A stretch of 44,476 nucleotides of DNA from Fomitopsis serialis (taxonomy: Eukaryota > Basidiomycota > Agaricomycetes > Polyporales > Fomitopsidaceae), in assembly GCF_022376445.1 (NCBI RefSeq), contig NW_025955290.1, forward strand, positions 1-44,476, read 5' to 3'. The notes under the pieces were generated by a model. It had not been told where the DNA came from, did not search any database, and saw only the letters and a program-made list of their open reading frames with translations. Positions 22,795-32,794 of the stretch are shown piece after piece. The translations under genes and the position numbers were made by a program. The stretch's first letter is position 1. Each line of letters begins with the position of its first letter.

Positions 22795-23394
22795 TGACTC
22801 GCAGCTTTGTCTAAGGCCCATCACAATTCGTCTGTGGTTTGCGGTCGTTTACCAAGGCCCTATGTACAGTACTGCAGTTGATCTGAGCACTCACGGACCT
22901 ATAATATGTAGCTGCAGTCTGCGCTGCAGGTTGAATTGCACAACGTGTTCTGTCAATGGCCTAGGGACGCACTCGTAGCATGAATCGCGCATCTCGCGTC
23001 CCTTGTAGGCATTTCAGTCGGTCCGTAGAAGGGTTTCCCGTGCGCCTTACCGCATTTAGAAGGACTACAAGATCATGAATTGAACATGATTAGAATGCAT
23101 CACAAATTACAGTCTGTTTCGAATGGAAGTGAGCTACAGGCAGTGAGATAGCAGCAATACGAAGCACGCGCCAGTAGTAAGTACCCGGCGAAGTATATTA
23201 CAATACACTTGGTAATACGGAGGCGTCCATCAAGGAATCTTCAGGTACACGACATCGCCATGGCTGATGTTGTATATTGACCGTGGACCAGGGCTTCCAA
23301 GATGAGCGTTGAACGTTGAACATTGGGCACTGGCTGCGGGAGTTTCGAGAGAAGAGGCCGACGAACGCGGCCGGTATTCGTGAACAACGCATCT
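22795..23394. other. Intergenic, no supported gene
   Basis: 5' flank of tRNA-Tyr copy 2 and 3' flank of MYND gene A. No coding chain or repeat was seen. Confidence 0.4.
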
Positions 23395-24225
23395 TCACGG
23401 CCATACCCACTTGACCTTCTTGGGGGTCTTGCATAGCACTTTGTGCTCTGGCCAGTGTTCTCTCTGGCAGGTAGCGGAGCAGTATCTAGACATCGATGCA
23501 AGGAAGTCGAAGTCTAGTGAAGAGATCATCGGCACATATGATGAGGGACCGACCTGGTGAGATCGCACCCGCTGCACTTCAATGTGGGCATATCCGCCGT
23601 CTCCTCGCGCTCACAGCCTGCGCAGGCGGCCATCGGCGGGAAATCGAGCGGATCTTCCCGCCAACGAAGGCGGCGTGGCGTCGGGGAGCCTGTCTGGCGC
23701 GCAAACAGTAGCTGGACGGCACGGAGTGCGTCCGCGCACGGACCGGCCCTTGGGTCGCAAACAAAGTGATACTGTCGTGAGTAGTTGGCGAGCCATGTCC
23801 AATTGCAATCTGACTTAAGCTCGATGCGAGTACGTACCCAGATCTGAACGAACGGAGGTGTATTGGAGCATGCGGAAGTCACGTCCTGCTGTGACATCCG
23901 TGCGGGCTGGTCTATGGGCCAATCAGCTGCAGATACGTGTGCGAGAATCGTAGGACACACCACAAAACTCGCAATACCATTTCTGCGTATGCTTGAGGCT
24001 GGGGTAGTACAGGTTGATGAAGTCGGTTGCGTAGCGTCGGATATCGGTGGGTGGCAGGTCTGGACGCGGTAGCTTCAGTCGAAACTCGATCTCAACGCGC
24101 CGTCTGTCGTCGCCGAAGCGGTCATCAGAGATGGGGTCGTTTTTCGACGAGCCGTACAGGCACACTCCAACGCGGATGTAGTCAGGCCCGTCGGGTAGGG
24201 CAGCGACTGTAGAATTCGTGGACAT
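23395..24225 (-). CDS. MYND zinc-finger protein, paralogue A
   Basis: Exons 24225-23961, 23926-23838, 23771-23554 and 23485-23395 (TGA); 220 residues. The C-terminal MYND finger is complete: CAGCEREETADMPTLKCSGC, then YCSATCQREHWPEHKVLC, with all Cys/His ligands. Upstream sit LPDGPDYIRVGV, SDDRFGDDRRRVEIEFRLKL, the HTQKWYCEFC box and FVCDPRAGPC, all shared with paralogue B at 39288-40128 at the same relative positions and exon boundaries. MYND fingers mediate protein-protein contact; no SET or other catalytic domain is present. The first intron appears to be only 34 nt (58 nt in paralogue B), close to or below the usual fungal minimum, so that junction is the least certain. The gene diverges from the F-box gene. 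Confidence 0.85.
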
Positions 24226-24920
24226 ATTTGGGGGCGCTGGGAATTTCAGTCGAGCTGGACGTGAGAGCTTGAGCGCTGAATGTTGAACGATGGACGTTGA
24301 GGCCAAGGGAGAGGCTCAGAAAAATACCTGATGCAGCGCGACGCGACTCGTCGCGACGTGTGTCATCAAAGATGACACACGCGTCGCGACCGTGACGCGC
24401 CGCAGACCGTGGCCAACCTGAACTCATCTTTACATAACATGAAGCTTTACTCTTGTTCATCCGGTAGCGCAGCGCATGTCGTTGGGACAGACTCATAAAA
24501 GCGATGATATGAAGCAGTGCGAACTGTGCGTACAGAATACGCGCATGCGCGGCCCCCACGCCGATATCCCCGGTGTGGCCAGCGACTCAGCCACACGCGG
24601 GCGCCAAAGCAGCGACGAACTCAACATCACTTTGACCACTACCACAACTTGACGGTACACTGTCTGAGACTTACCGCTACGGTGCGTTGTAGCATTTGGT
24701 AAGTCTGTTTGACAAGTCTTGGATATCAACACCAGTGCTTATGCCCCACGAGCGGTCAGGCTGCTAATAAGCTGTAGTCGGCAGCGGATCCCACGCAAGT
24801 GACCGAGGTCAACACGCTGCAGTCGCTGTGCTTTCTCTGGAACTAATGTGAGTTCTCTGGAACCTCTGTTATAACTGCCATGAATATATTGTAGACTCGC
24901 CAGTGAACGCAACGCCGGCC
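24226..24920. other. Divergent intergenic region with an 18-bp hairpin
   Basis: Shared 5' flank of MYND gene A (-) and the F-box gene (+). At 24350-24390 there is a strong inverted repeat: GTCGCGACGTGTGTCATC, loop AAA, then its complement with two extra bases. It contains an ACGCGT (MluI/MCB-like) core in the right arm. It may be a regulatory cruciform or the remnant of a small element. Confidence 0.5.
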
Positions 24921-26603
24921 ATGCCAACGGAACGACGTGTTTCGCTGCCACCAGAAATTCTAGCCCAAATTATAGATCTTACGCCTCGAGAAGTAAGGCC
25001 TGTGTGCCTCCTACTATCTCGAATGCTCCACGACCTTGTCGTCCCTCTGGTCTTCTCATCAGTCACCGTCGAATTTGGAGCCTGGGAGTACAGTTATCAT
25101 GATGAGGCAGATGATGATGACGAGTACGAGGATGACGACGTACATTTCAATTCTTCAGGGATCCCGCGGCTGGCGAAAGAGGGGCGGAGTTCCAGGTCCA
25201 TCGATATTCTCAAACACATCATGGAGGATTCGAATTTTGCGAGGGTTGTCAAGAAGCTAGAAGTACGTGCCTACGAGCCGAGGGAGAACCTCCGTGGTTC
25301 TGCCTTTGACCTGCGTAAGTGTTGAAGGCACTGCAGATTGTCGTGTATTAGACAATGCTGACGCTCGCCTATAGGATGTCTGATGCTCGCCACGTACCAT
25401 TTGTGTAACTTGCACTCGCTGGTGTGGTATGGGGAATGCCCGACCCCTTCTCTCGAGATCCTCGAATCACTGGGTAGGACATGCCCTTTGCTACATGAGG
25501 TTGCTCTTCCGTAAGTACATCTCATTGTCAACAATCTTTATATCTTACGTTCTGAACACGTCGTTCTCTCCTCCTAGATGCTTAGCATTGAAGGGTCTTC
25601 CGCTGCGCGGCCTCAGAGCTCTGCGCTCGATAATCGATAGCGGCACACACTTGATCAAGACTCCTGTAGATGATCTGGACGTCGCGGAAGATTGCTCCAT
25701 TTACCTTCACGGAGAGTCCCTACGGAAGGCTAGCCTCCCAGCCACGTGGATAACCAGAATCCCGCCTCGACTCTTACCCAACCTCACACATGTCGAGTTG
25801 TTATACCTCGACTTGGAGTCTGTGGAGCGGCTCGGACCATTCCTCAAGGGACTCGCTCAGTTGCAATCACTGACAATCAGTTTAGACGAAGTCATCGCGG
25901 ATGCAGTCCTGACAGTCCTGGCATCGTCGCGCGACCATAATCCGCGATTGACCGAGCTATGCTTGCAGGACATGCTGGTATCATGGGCCGACGGCGGCTA
26001 CTCGTATTCATTGGAACGCCGATTGCTCTCAAAAATCCTCTCGGGAAGACATGCGTTGCGCCGTTTTCGCCTTAATATGTATGCATGTCCTGAGGCCCGT
26101 TTGATTCCTTACCTGGCCATCCTTGCAACACTTAAAAACCTCGAGGTTCTGGAGCTTGCCTTGATCGCTCCGAGGGGGGTGCTCACCTGTGACTTCATGA
26201 GCACTCTGGCTTGCCACTTGCCCAATGGACTTACTGGCTTGGTAGTCAATGTCTGCGCCGACGTCTTCGAGCCGGATGCTCTCAATCTCATCGTGCGTGC
26301 CTATCACCATACCTCCGAGAGGCTTACCGACTCACACCTTCGTTTCAGTGGTCAAATCTCCCTCGGCTGGGCTACCTCCACCTACGGACCCCCGCCGACC
26401 TCCCATCAATCCGAGACCTGATCGCCAGAGCGCGAAACCTGAAGGTCTTGGGTCATAATGGACGGTTGTACGGCGTCGATTACCGGGCCGGCTCGCCTGA
26501 GCTTACGGCGTGGCCACGAAGTATGATCTTGTTCAGGAGAGCTGAACTCTACGGATTTCCGGAGTGGGAATGGTTGACAAGGCATACGCAGATGTATTCA
26601 TAG
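24921..26603 (+). CDS. F-box-like protein with leucine-rich helical region
   Basis: Exons 24921-25314, 25375-25510, 25578-26292 and 26349-26603; introns 60, 67 and 56 nt, consistent in phase; 499 residues. The N-terminus RRVSLPPEILAQIIDL is an F-box-like start, followed by an acidic run near residues 62-75. The remainder has irregular LRR-type strands such as LPNLTHVELLYLDLESV, LAQLQSLTIS, LKNLEVLELALIAP and LPRLGYLHLRTPADL. Such basidiomycete proteins are usually considered substrate adaptors of SCF ubiquitin ligases or orphan F-box proteins. The F-box helix is divergent, so Skp1 binding is an inference. The family is highly expanded in agaricomycetes. Confidence 0.82.
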
Positions 26604-27003
26604 ACACGTTACCGCTGTGACGCGACGAGGCTCGAACATGCCATTAGGCTTGCTCTCTGTGACGCGCGCCAGCGGCCCGGAAGACAAGAGATGTTCCCGA
26701 CGTGATGTGTACTGTAGTGATAAGTATCAGTTGCGAGCTCCGAGTCTCCGCAGTGCACGCCTTACCAGTCTCAAGATATGCCCATAACAGTCACGACTCA
26801 CGAAGTGACCTGGTTCACATTCCCGCGCGCAGAGGTTCCATCAGTGACGTCGTATCATGAGTGCCATTCAAATAATCTACGGTGCTGTATCAAGAAAGAC
26901 AACCCGATGTGTATGCCATTGTAACGTCCGAGCATTAGATACTTGAGCAGCAGCATACTGGGAACGGCAACGCAGAATGCGTGAGGTATCTCTACCGAGC
27001 CGT
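26604..27003. other. Intergenic, convergent 3' ends
   Basis: Separates the F-box gene (+) from the WS/DGAT-like gene (-). No supported gene. Confidence 0.5.
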
Positions 27004-29263
27004 CTAGTCCAGATGGTCCAGGATCTCCTGCGCTCTTTGTACGTAGAGCTCAAATCGCTCCTCAAAACCCGTGCATATCCGTTCCGCGACGCCGAGGCTG
27101 GACGGCACTTTATCGGCAGCGACAGCGATGGAGAGCCCGCCGGCGTACGAGATTATCCCCATTCCGATGGTGCCTGTATAATGTCACAGTGAGAGTGTGG
27201 CCAACGAGTAAGGCAGTCCAGAGAGGTTCACCTTTACCGAACTGAGGAGGGAGGACTGTCCATTTAAGCACTTCCGTACCTTCCAAGGTTATTGTACTTT
27301 GCGCCGGGCCAGGAACGCTGGACGCACCCGCACTGTTAGCAACTGGCTCAGGCACGAAGATTGTACCTTACTTTGTCAGGACAACGAGGACTAAACAAAC
27401 TTGAGTACTAGCTGCACAGCAGAGGCCATCCAGAGCTCACATGATTGCATTAACATATCATATATCGGCGTCATTACCCATTTGTTGCATAGTTCTTTGA
27501 GTTTTGGAATCGGTTCCGCCAGCATGGATGGGTTCAGCAGTGCGGGAAACTGACCCGTCAACTGCACGATATGGAAACACAGCCTCGGAAGCAGGCTACG
27601 TTTCAGAATGGAGAGCTCTCTGCGGCACTGGTGGATGTGCGTGTGAAGCTCGTGCACTGTGACATCGTCGGATACATTTGTCGATGGGTTCAAGTACACG
27701 AGGGATACTGTCGACAGGTTCTTCATCGACCAGTCGCCGGGAGCGCGTGTGCTCATCGGTCTGCAACCTCTTCATAATCAGCATGCAGTGCGAGATCAAT
27801 CTGGTTCCTCACATAAGGAAAGCGATAGGCGAAGGGAGTAGCGCCCTCAGCTTCCGCTTCATCCGCTTCCAAAGGCCGTTCATCTGATCTGTGGGCCTGG
27901 ACGCAATCTCCTTCCCGAGTACGTCCGCCATCACCGCGCATACAACGTCGTTCAGCGTGACGTGCCCCGTCTTTGCGCGCGTCTTCCCGCGCTGCTCCTT
28001 CGGAAGGCCAGCGACCGCGCTACCAGGCTTCGCGCCAGAAAACGCTTGCTGGCAGAGCTTGACGTCCTTGATGCTGAACACGCGCGAGCTGGCAAACTCC
28101 CGCTCCGTCACGCGCGGGCCCGGCTGGGGGCCTGTGAGCCTATCGACGCGCCAGAAGGTAAGGGGGAAGAGAGCGGCCAGGTGCGCAGCTTGGTAGACAC
28201 TCCAGAAGAGACCGACGAACATCGAGCCAGCGTATACAAACCAGAACGTGCAGGCCATGACGAGTTCGAGTAGCGGTGCGGTATATGGATGCGTCGCCAG
28301 CGAGTCGAAAGGCCGGAGGGAGCGGTGGAGCTTGGAAGGTAGCACCTCTCCTCGCTTCGCCGCATGGAGGTAGTCCGCCATCGAGTCCATCTTGTGTACG
28401 AGCTCGTTGTGATATGAAGTGATGTAGAGCTGGCTGATAGCAAAGCCTTGACCATCTGCGAGGGCGTGGTGGCTATACAGCGTTGGAACAGCGAGTACTC
28501 AGATACAGACACAGAGTAAACCCACCCTCTCATGATCAACGCACTCTGAGCACCGGTCTCGTCCCTGTAGTTCTCGACAAGTATGGCCTCCCACAGTGGG
28601 TGCTTCAGGTCCCACTTTTGAGCAATGACCTTGCCCATCTGGTACAGTATCTCAGCATCACCAGCGAGACGCAGCGCTAGTGGAGTAGAATTCACGAACC
28701 ACGTCATTCAACTCACGTTTCCCGGCCGGTTCCGGGAGACTGACGGCGTGGATGTGGTTCTTGAGATCGAAATCAGGGTCCTCTTCGAAGCGGGCGCCGT
28801 GCAATCTTCTGAGCACAGACGTTACCCGTTGTTTGTACTTCGGGAACGTTTCGCAATGACGTTGCGCTATCTGTGCGATGCGTCGGGGAAAGCAGTCTTG
28901 TATAACTTACGAGTGAACGCACCGAGTATAAGTCTTCCAACGTCAACTTTCCCTTCAGAGTGTATGTCCAAGCGCACACCTGTCTTGCGTAATGAGTAGA
29001 CATGACGCGACAGACTAAAACGGCGCGCTCACAGGGTTGAAGTCGGTCACGTCGGCCAGGAGGAGCCATATGTTGTCCATCCCGCCGATCGATTGCCGTC
29101 GCTCATGAAAATCTCTGTAGATCCAGTCCCCAACCAGATGTATGGTCTTTATTACCCATTCTGTGACGCCACCGGTGTGCCCAAAGCCAGTGAGTGACCA
29201 CTGCGCTTTGGGCTCTACGTTCCGAGCACGACCATTGGTGCCGACACCAGAACTGCTGGGCAT
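27004..29263 (-). CDS. WS/DGAT-like O-acyltransferase
   Basis: Nine exons: 29263-29033, 28979-28923, 28870-28717, 28676-28526, 28472-27813, 27760-27441, 27390-27372, 27332-27238 and 27173-27004 (TAG); 618 residues. The active-site motif HHALADG is at residues 199-205. Before it come IGGMDNIWLLLADVTDF, the usual N-terminal entry, and FDLKNHIHAVSLPEP. After it come a membrane-like hydrophobic helix (LVMACTFWFVYAGSMFVGLF), TLNDVVCAVMADVL, SSVPGPAQ, and a final GMGIISYAGGLSIAVAAD typical of the DUF1298 end. Wax ester synthase/diacylglycerol acyltransferases move acyl chains from acyl-CoA to fatty alcohols or diacylglycerol at the ER or lipid droplets; the substrate here is not known. Introns range from 39 to 64 nt. 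The 19-nt exon at 27390-27372 is needed to keep the frame and builds the LVVLTN strand. Confidence 0.87.
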
Positions 29264-29890
29264 CTTGAGACAATGGTTTTCGAGGGAGGAGTGTAGAAAT
29301 CTGACCGCGAACAACCCATATTTATGTTGAAGGAGGATGTGGCGGTCCATCCGAGTCTGGTGAAAGGGATCCCCAAGCATGCCACCATCCGATCCTCGTG
29401 CCACTATGGACGGCCCCGCGGACGCCCCAGGTCGGAGTGATGTGTGGCCATACAAGCCACTGCGCTCGGAGGTCAGACCAACGCTGATGCGACATATGAT
29501 GACCTACCCGGCGACCTCGCGCACGCAACAATTCGACGCGGCGTGATTCTCTGCGATGGGTATCTGCGGATTGACGAACGTCGATCAGATTTGAGCTGCC
29601 AGCATGTGTGGTACAGGTCGTGCCGTCGGTGATATGAGAACCAATGCGAAGGTGTAGTTACTGAACTGGTCCAGATAGAGAAGATGCTAATCAGATCAAA
29701 CTCTGACGCCGTTAGTCGGACTCGACGCACGATTGAGCGGTACATACGGATGGATTGAAGAAGCCCTAATTGCCTCGCGGACATGGGAAACCAATTACCA
29801 GACGCACTGCCGAAGAAGGTCAAGGGAATGACATCATGGTATGAACTGATCATAGAGGGTGAGGGAAGCTAGACACAGATGGGTGTAACC
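29264..29890. other. Intergenic, 5' flank of the WS/DGAT-like gene
   Basis: A minus-strand open frame at 29473-29853 has no recognisable domain and no clear splice partners. It is more likely chance or decayed sequence. Confidence 0.35.
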
Positions 29891-30630
29891 CTAGAGCAAC
29901 GTCTCAGCCAAGGCCTGATACGCAGCGGCAGGCCCGTAGCGCATGTCCCCTAGCGCTCCCAGAACCACCAGCAAGCATGAGACGGGGACGTCCGTTCGAA
30001 CCAGAGATCCCAGCGGAAAACCAGTACTCGCGTCGTAGTTGGCCCTCCGTGGCGTGCCGCGCAGGTTTATACACTTACCACCCACTGACCGCTGTATGGA
30101 GACCTCCTGACGACGGCTGGTACAAAAGCCCGGGAAACGTTCATAGGCATGTGGGACACACTTCCCAGCTAGAAACGAGGCGTACATCAGGGCCGCAGTA
30201 TACGCACAATGAATCCTACTCACAGATGACAGACGAAGGATGTGAGGCCAATGCTGACCTTGAGAAACAAGGGGACATTCAACCATCAGCGCAACTTTGA
30301 TCGTTCGTCAAATTTCACCGGAGGAAAGGAATAACAGGATGCTTCTCTGCCGCCAACATAACCACGGACAATACCAGCACCGCAGATCGGATGACCATCT
30401 CTACGAACATAGCCTGGGCAAGGTTGACGCCGTGTGTCAACACAGTGCTGAACGCTTCATTAGACACAGGTCATAGGCTACGATTGACACTTACTTCAAC
30501 AACGGCGGACCCGGTGTGAGCGCAAGGACGTCAGCCGCAGCCGCAATAGCCCCAACGACTCGGACCTGAGCGCTGAGCGTCACAGTAGCAGACGAAACGC
30601 AAGGGGCAATGTCTCCGTTCAAGAACACAG
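29891..30630 (-). other. Coding-like, possibly decayed hydrophobic gene fragment
   Basis: On the minus strand a piece ending at 30495 reads LSAQVRVVGAIAAAADVLAL and runs into a GTAAGT donor. It can be joined in phase to 30447-30319, which reads LAQAMFVEMVIRSAVLVLSV then AAEKHPVIPF, and then less surely to 30271-30237 and a piece before 30060. Two hydrophobic helices suggest a membrane protein. I tested the layout of isoprenylcysteine methyltransferases, but the diagnostic C-terminal motifs are missing. No start or clear C-terminus was found, and the 5' side runs directly into the inverted repeat. Confidence 0.25.
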
Positions 30631-30632
30631 CC

Positions 30633-30914
30633 TACGGTTGCCCGATAGTCCGGGGCCGGGCATTTTGCGCGACGCGCCTCAGCCACATCGCGTCGCTCGT
30701 CCTCCGCCTCCTCCATATCCTCTGGAACTCATGTTATACTCACTCTGCAGCCCCAAAAGCATTCCTACTGCACCGAACGCACTGGGGACGTCAAAAAAGA
30801 GGTGCCGGCAAGTCCATACTGGTCTGGAAACTCGAGAAAGCTCGACGACCCCGGGAAGTGGTAAGCGCCCGACAGTGCCGCGACTCGCTCGAACTTGGAT
30901 GCACAAGCTGGAGG
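30633..30914 (+). repeat. Left arm of near-perfect 282-bp inverted repeat
   Basis: Matches 31518-31798 in inverted orientation with one substitution (G/A at about 30669) and one indel (A6 here against A5). It carries strong splice-like signals: TTATACTCACTCTGCAG and GAAGTG|GTAAGC on this strand, and TTTCCAG and AGA|GTGAGT on the other. The extra A breaks the frame that is open in the right arm. Confidence 0.9.
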
Positions 30915-31517
30915 ATACAACTACATATGATGCATGGCTTTTTTTTTACAAGCTTGTGAGATGTTGAACAGGTGCGCAGCTTATCATTTCTAGGATGATA
31001 CGATACTCATTACTGATACCGCAATCCTGAGCGTACGGCAGGCCCAGTGAAAATACTGTAAGACCTTCCAAGACTCTCGATGTAGGTATCCGGCCCGCAT
31101 GCTATGTCTGGCCAAATCTGCAGCGGAGCGATACTGTAGGGTGACATACACATAGGCAGACGTACACTGCAGGACACCAGATATATATTTGTGGTTCTGT
31201 TGATATACACGAACGCCCGCAGCACCGTACAAGACGAGGGCATACTATCACTCACCTGTCACGTCAATACGTAGCCATGAAAGCACCATTGCTTCTCCGA
31301 CTCTGGACACCTCATCATGCTTAGAATGGCGGTGGACTTCGCAGATCAGTCATTTGTCTTGCAATGCTGTCCGATTCGAGTGGCACGCGCAGCCTTGAAG
31401 TACATATTGAAGTTATGTGAATAGCTCACCATACAATTTGCATACAATATATCCTGTGCCCATGAAAGCACCCCTCTTATTACACCCATAGTATATCCGG
31501 AAAGGGGGTGTAGGTAG
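30915..31517. other. Spacer between inverted repeat arms
   Basis: About 600 bp with no supported gene. It includes a T9 run at about 30942 and short chance frames on both strands. Confidence 0.5.
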
Positions 31518-31798
31518 CCTCCAGCTTGTGCATCCAAGTTCGAGCGAGTCGCGGCACTGTCGGGCGCTTACCACTTCCCGGGGTCGTCGAGCTTTCTCGA
31601 GTTTCCAGACCAGTATGGACTTGCCGGCACCTCTTTTTGACGTCCCCAGTGCGTTCGGTGCAGTAGGAATGCTTTTGGGGCTGCAGAGTGAGTATAACAT
31701 GAGTTCCAGAGGATATGGAGGAGGCGGAGGACGAGCGACGCGATGTGGCTGAGGCGCGTCGTGCAAAATGCCCGGCCCCGGACTATCGGGCAACCGTA
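31518..31798 (-). repeat. Right arm of near-perfect 282-bp inverted repeat
   Basis: Inverted partner of 30633-30914. On the minus strand it keeps an uninterrupted exon-like frame with a Walker A-like GTSKRGAGKSILVWKLEK between acceptor and donor signals. On the plus strand it has an equally exon-like frame, LPAPLFDVPSAFGAVGMLLG. Which strand, if either, is expressed cannot be decided from sequence alone. Confidence 0.9.
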
Positions 31799-32047
31799 AC
31801 AGCCAGACTAATATTCGGCTTGAATCGCCACTGGCCCGGTAGAACATCTAGACAGATGAACAGACTGGATCTCATGGATAGCGATGTATAGATCGTGCAG
31901 GAGGAGGGTGCGGAGGCGCTCATAACGGCTGTACGTGAGCGCTAAAACGGTCGTAAGCTTCTCTATAGCTGCCATCACTACAGTATAGCGACCAAAGGCG
32001 TCGCAGCGAATCCTTATACTTGCTTCAAGCTCAGAGTTCGTCTGCAA
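31799..32047 (-). other. Helical coding-like fragment beside the right repeat arm
   Basis: The minus-strand frame reads CDAFGRYTVVMAAIEKLTTV then LRTLLLHDLYIAIHEIQSVH before a stop at 31808. It lies directly upstream, on the same strand, of the P-loop-like frame of the right arm, so the two may be exons of one gene remnant. The helical style recalls N-terminal regions of fungal STAND/NLR-like proteins, but that is a weak impression, not a domain match. Confidence 0.3.
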
Positions 32048-32794
32048 CGTCTCCTTCTGTGTGTACTTCTATCTACATTGCTGTTATTAAGGGACCGACG
32101 ATGGCTAGCTCCGACAGCCTGCGCTATACTCACTGAACGTGAGTGCTATCTGGAGGAGGAGTGGAAATCGCGACGGCGTTGCCAAATGGTCGGCCTGTCA
32201 AGGCCCCGAAGACAGCTCATCTGCCGTCAGCACGCAACCTGACTGGATCCATGCGGTCTGGTCGGTCGTACGATCCTTTCGGCTGTCACTCTGATCAATG
32301 TCTGACTTGGTGCAGTAATCGAGACAATCAAACAACAGGTCGAGGAGCGGGTACAATATTGGATGAGGGAAAGTGGCCAACGACATCGAGGCATTTCATC
32401 GTATACGCAGCGACGGCGCTACAGGCATCAACGCGAGCGAGTCCAACTAAGCGCAGACAACAGTAGGTAACAACAAAACATGGAGCGACGTATCGTACAA
32501 TAAACATAGCATAACACGACGCGAAACAAGGTACGTATGATTGACAATGATGCACAGGACCGTCCGGGTCGCGCAACGAGAAGAAAGTTGAGAGGGAACA
32601 TAAATAGCGCAGAGGGTCAAGAGCGTACAAGGGGCCGAGCGTACAACGCGAAGGCGTAGAGTCCGAGAATAAGGGAAGAGGGACGACGTGAGCCTGGAAA
32701 AATGGTGAGCAGTCTGCCAGTCAATGGGTTCATGGTAGACTTACCGTGAGTCAGTTCGGTCCAGTCGTCGAAGAGGGTACCGAAGCACGGTGGT
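32048..32794. other. 3' flank of FtsJ-like copy 2
   Basis: No supported gene. It presumably holds the 3' untranslated region of the methyltransferase; read on the minus strand it is pyrimidine-rich, as is the 3' flank of copy 1. Confidence 0.4.

Noticed and set aside
29473..30495. Isoprenylcysteine methyltransferase on the minus strand
   Set aside because: Hydrophobicity is suggestive, but the GPY...RHPSY and C-terminal ICMT motifs could not be found in any frame.
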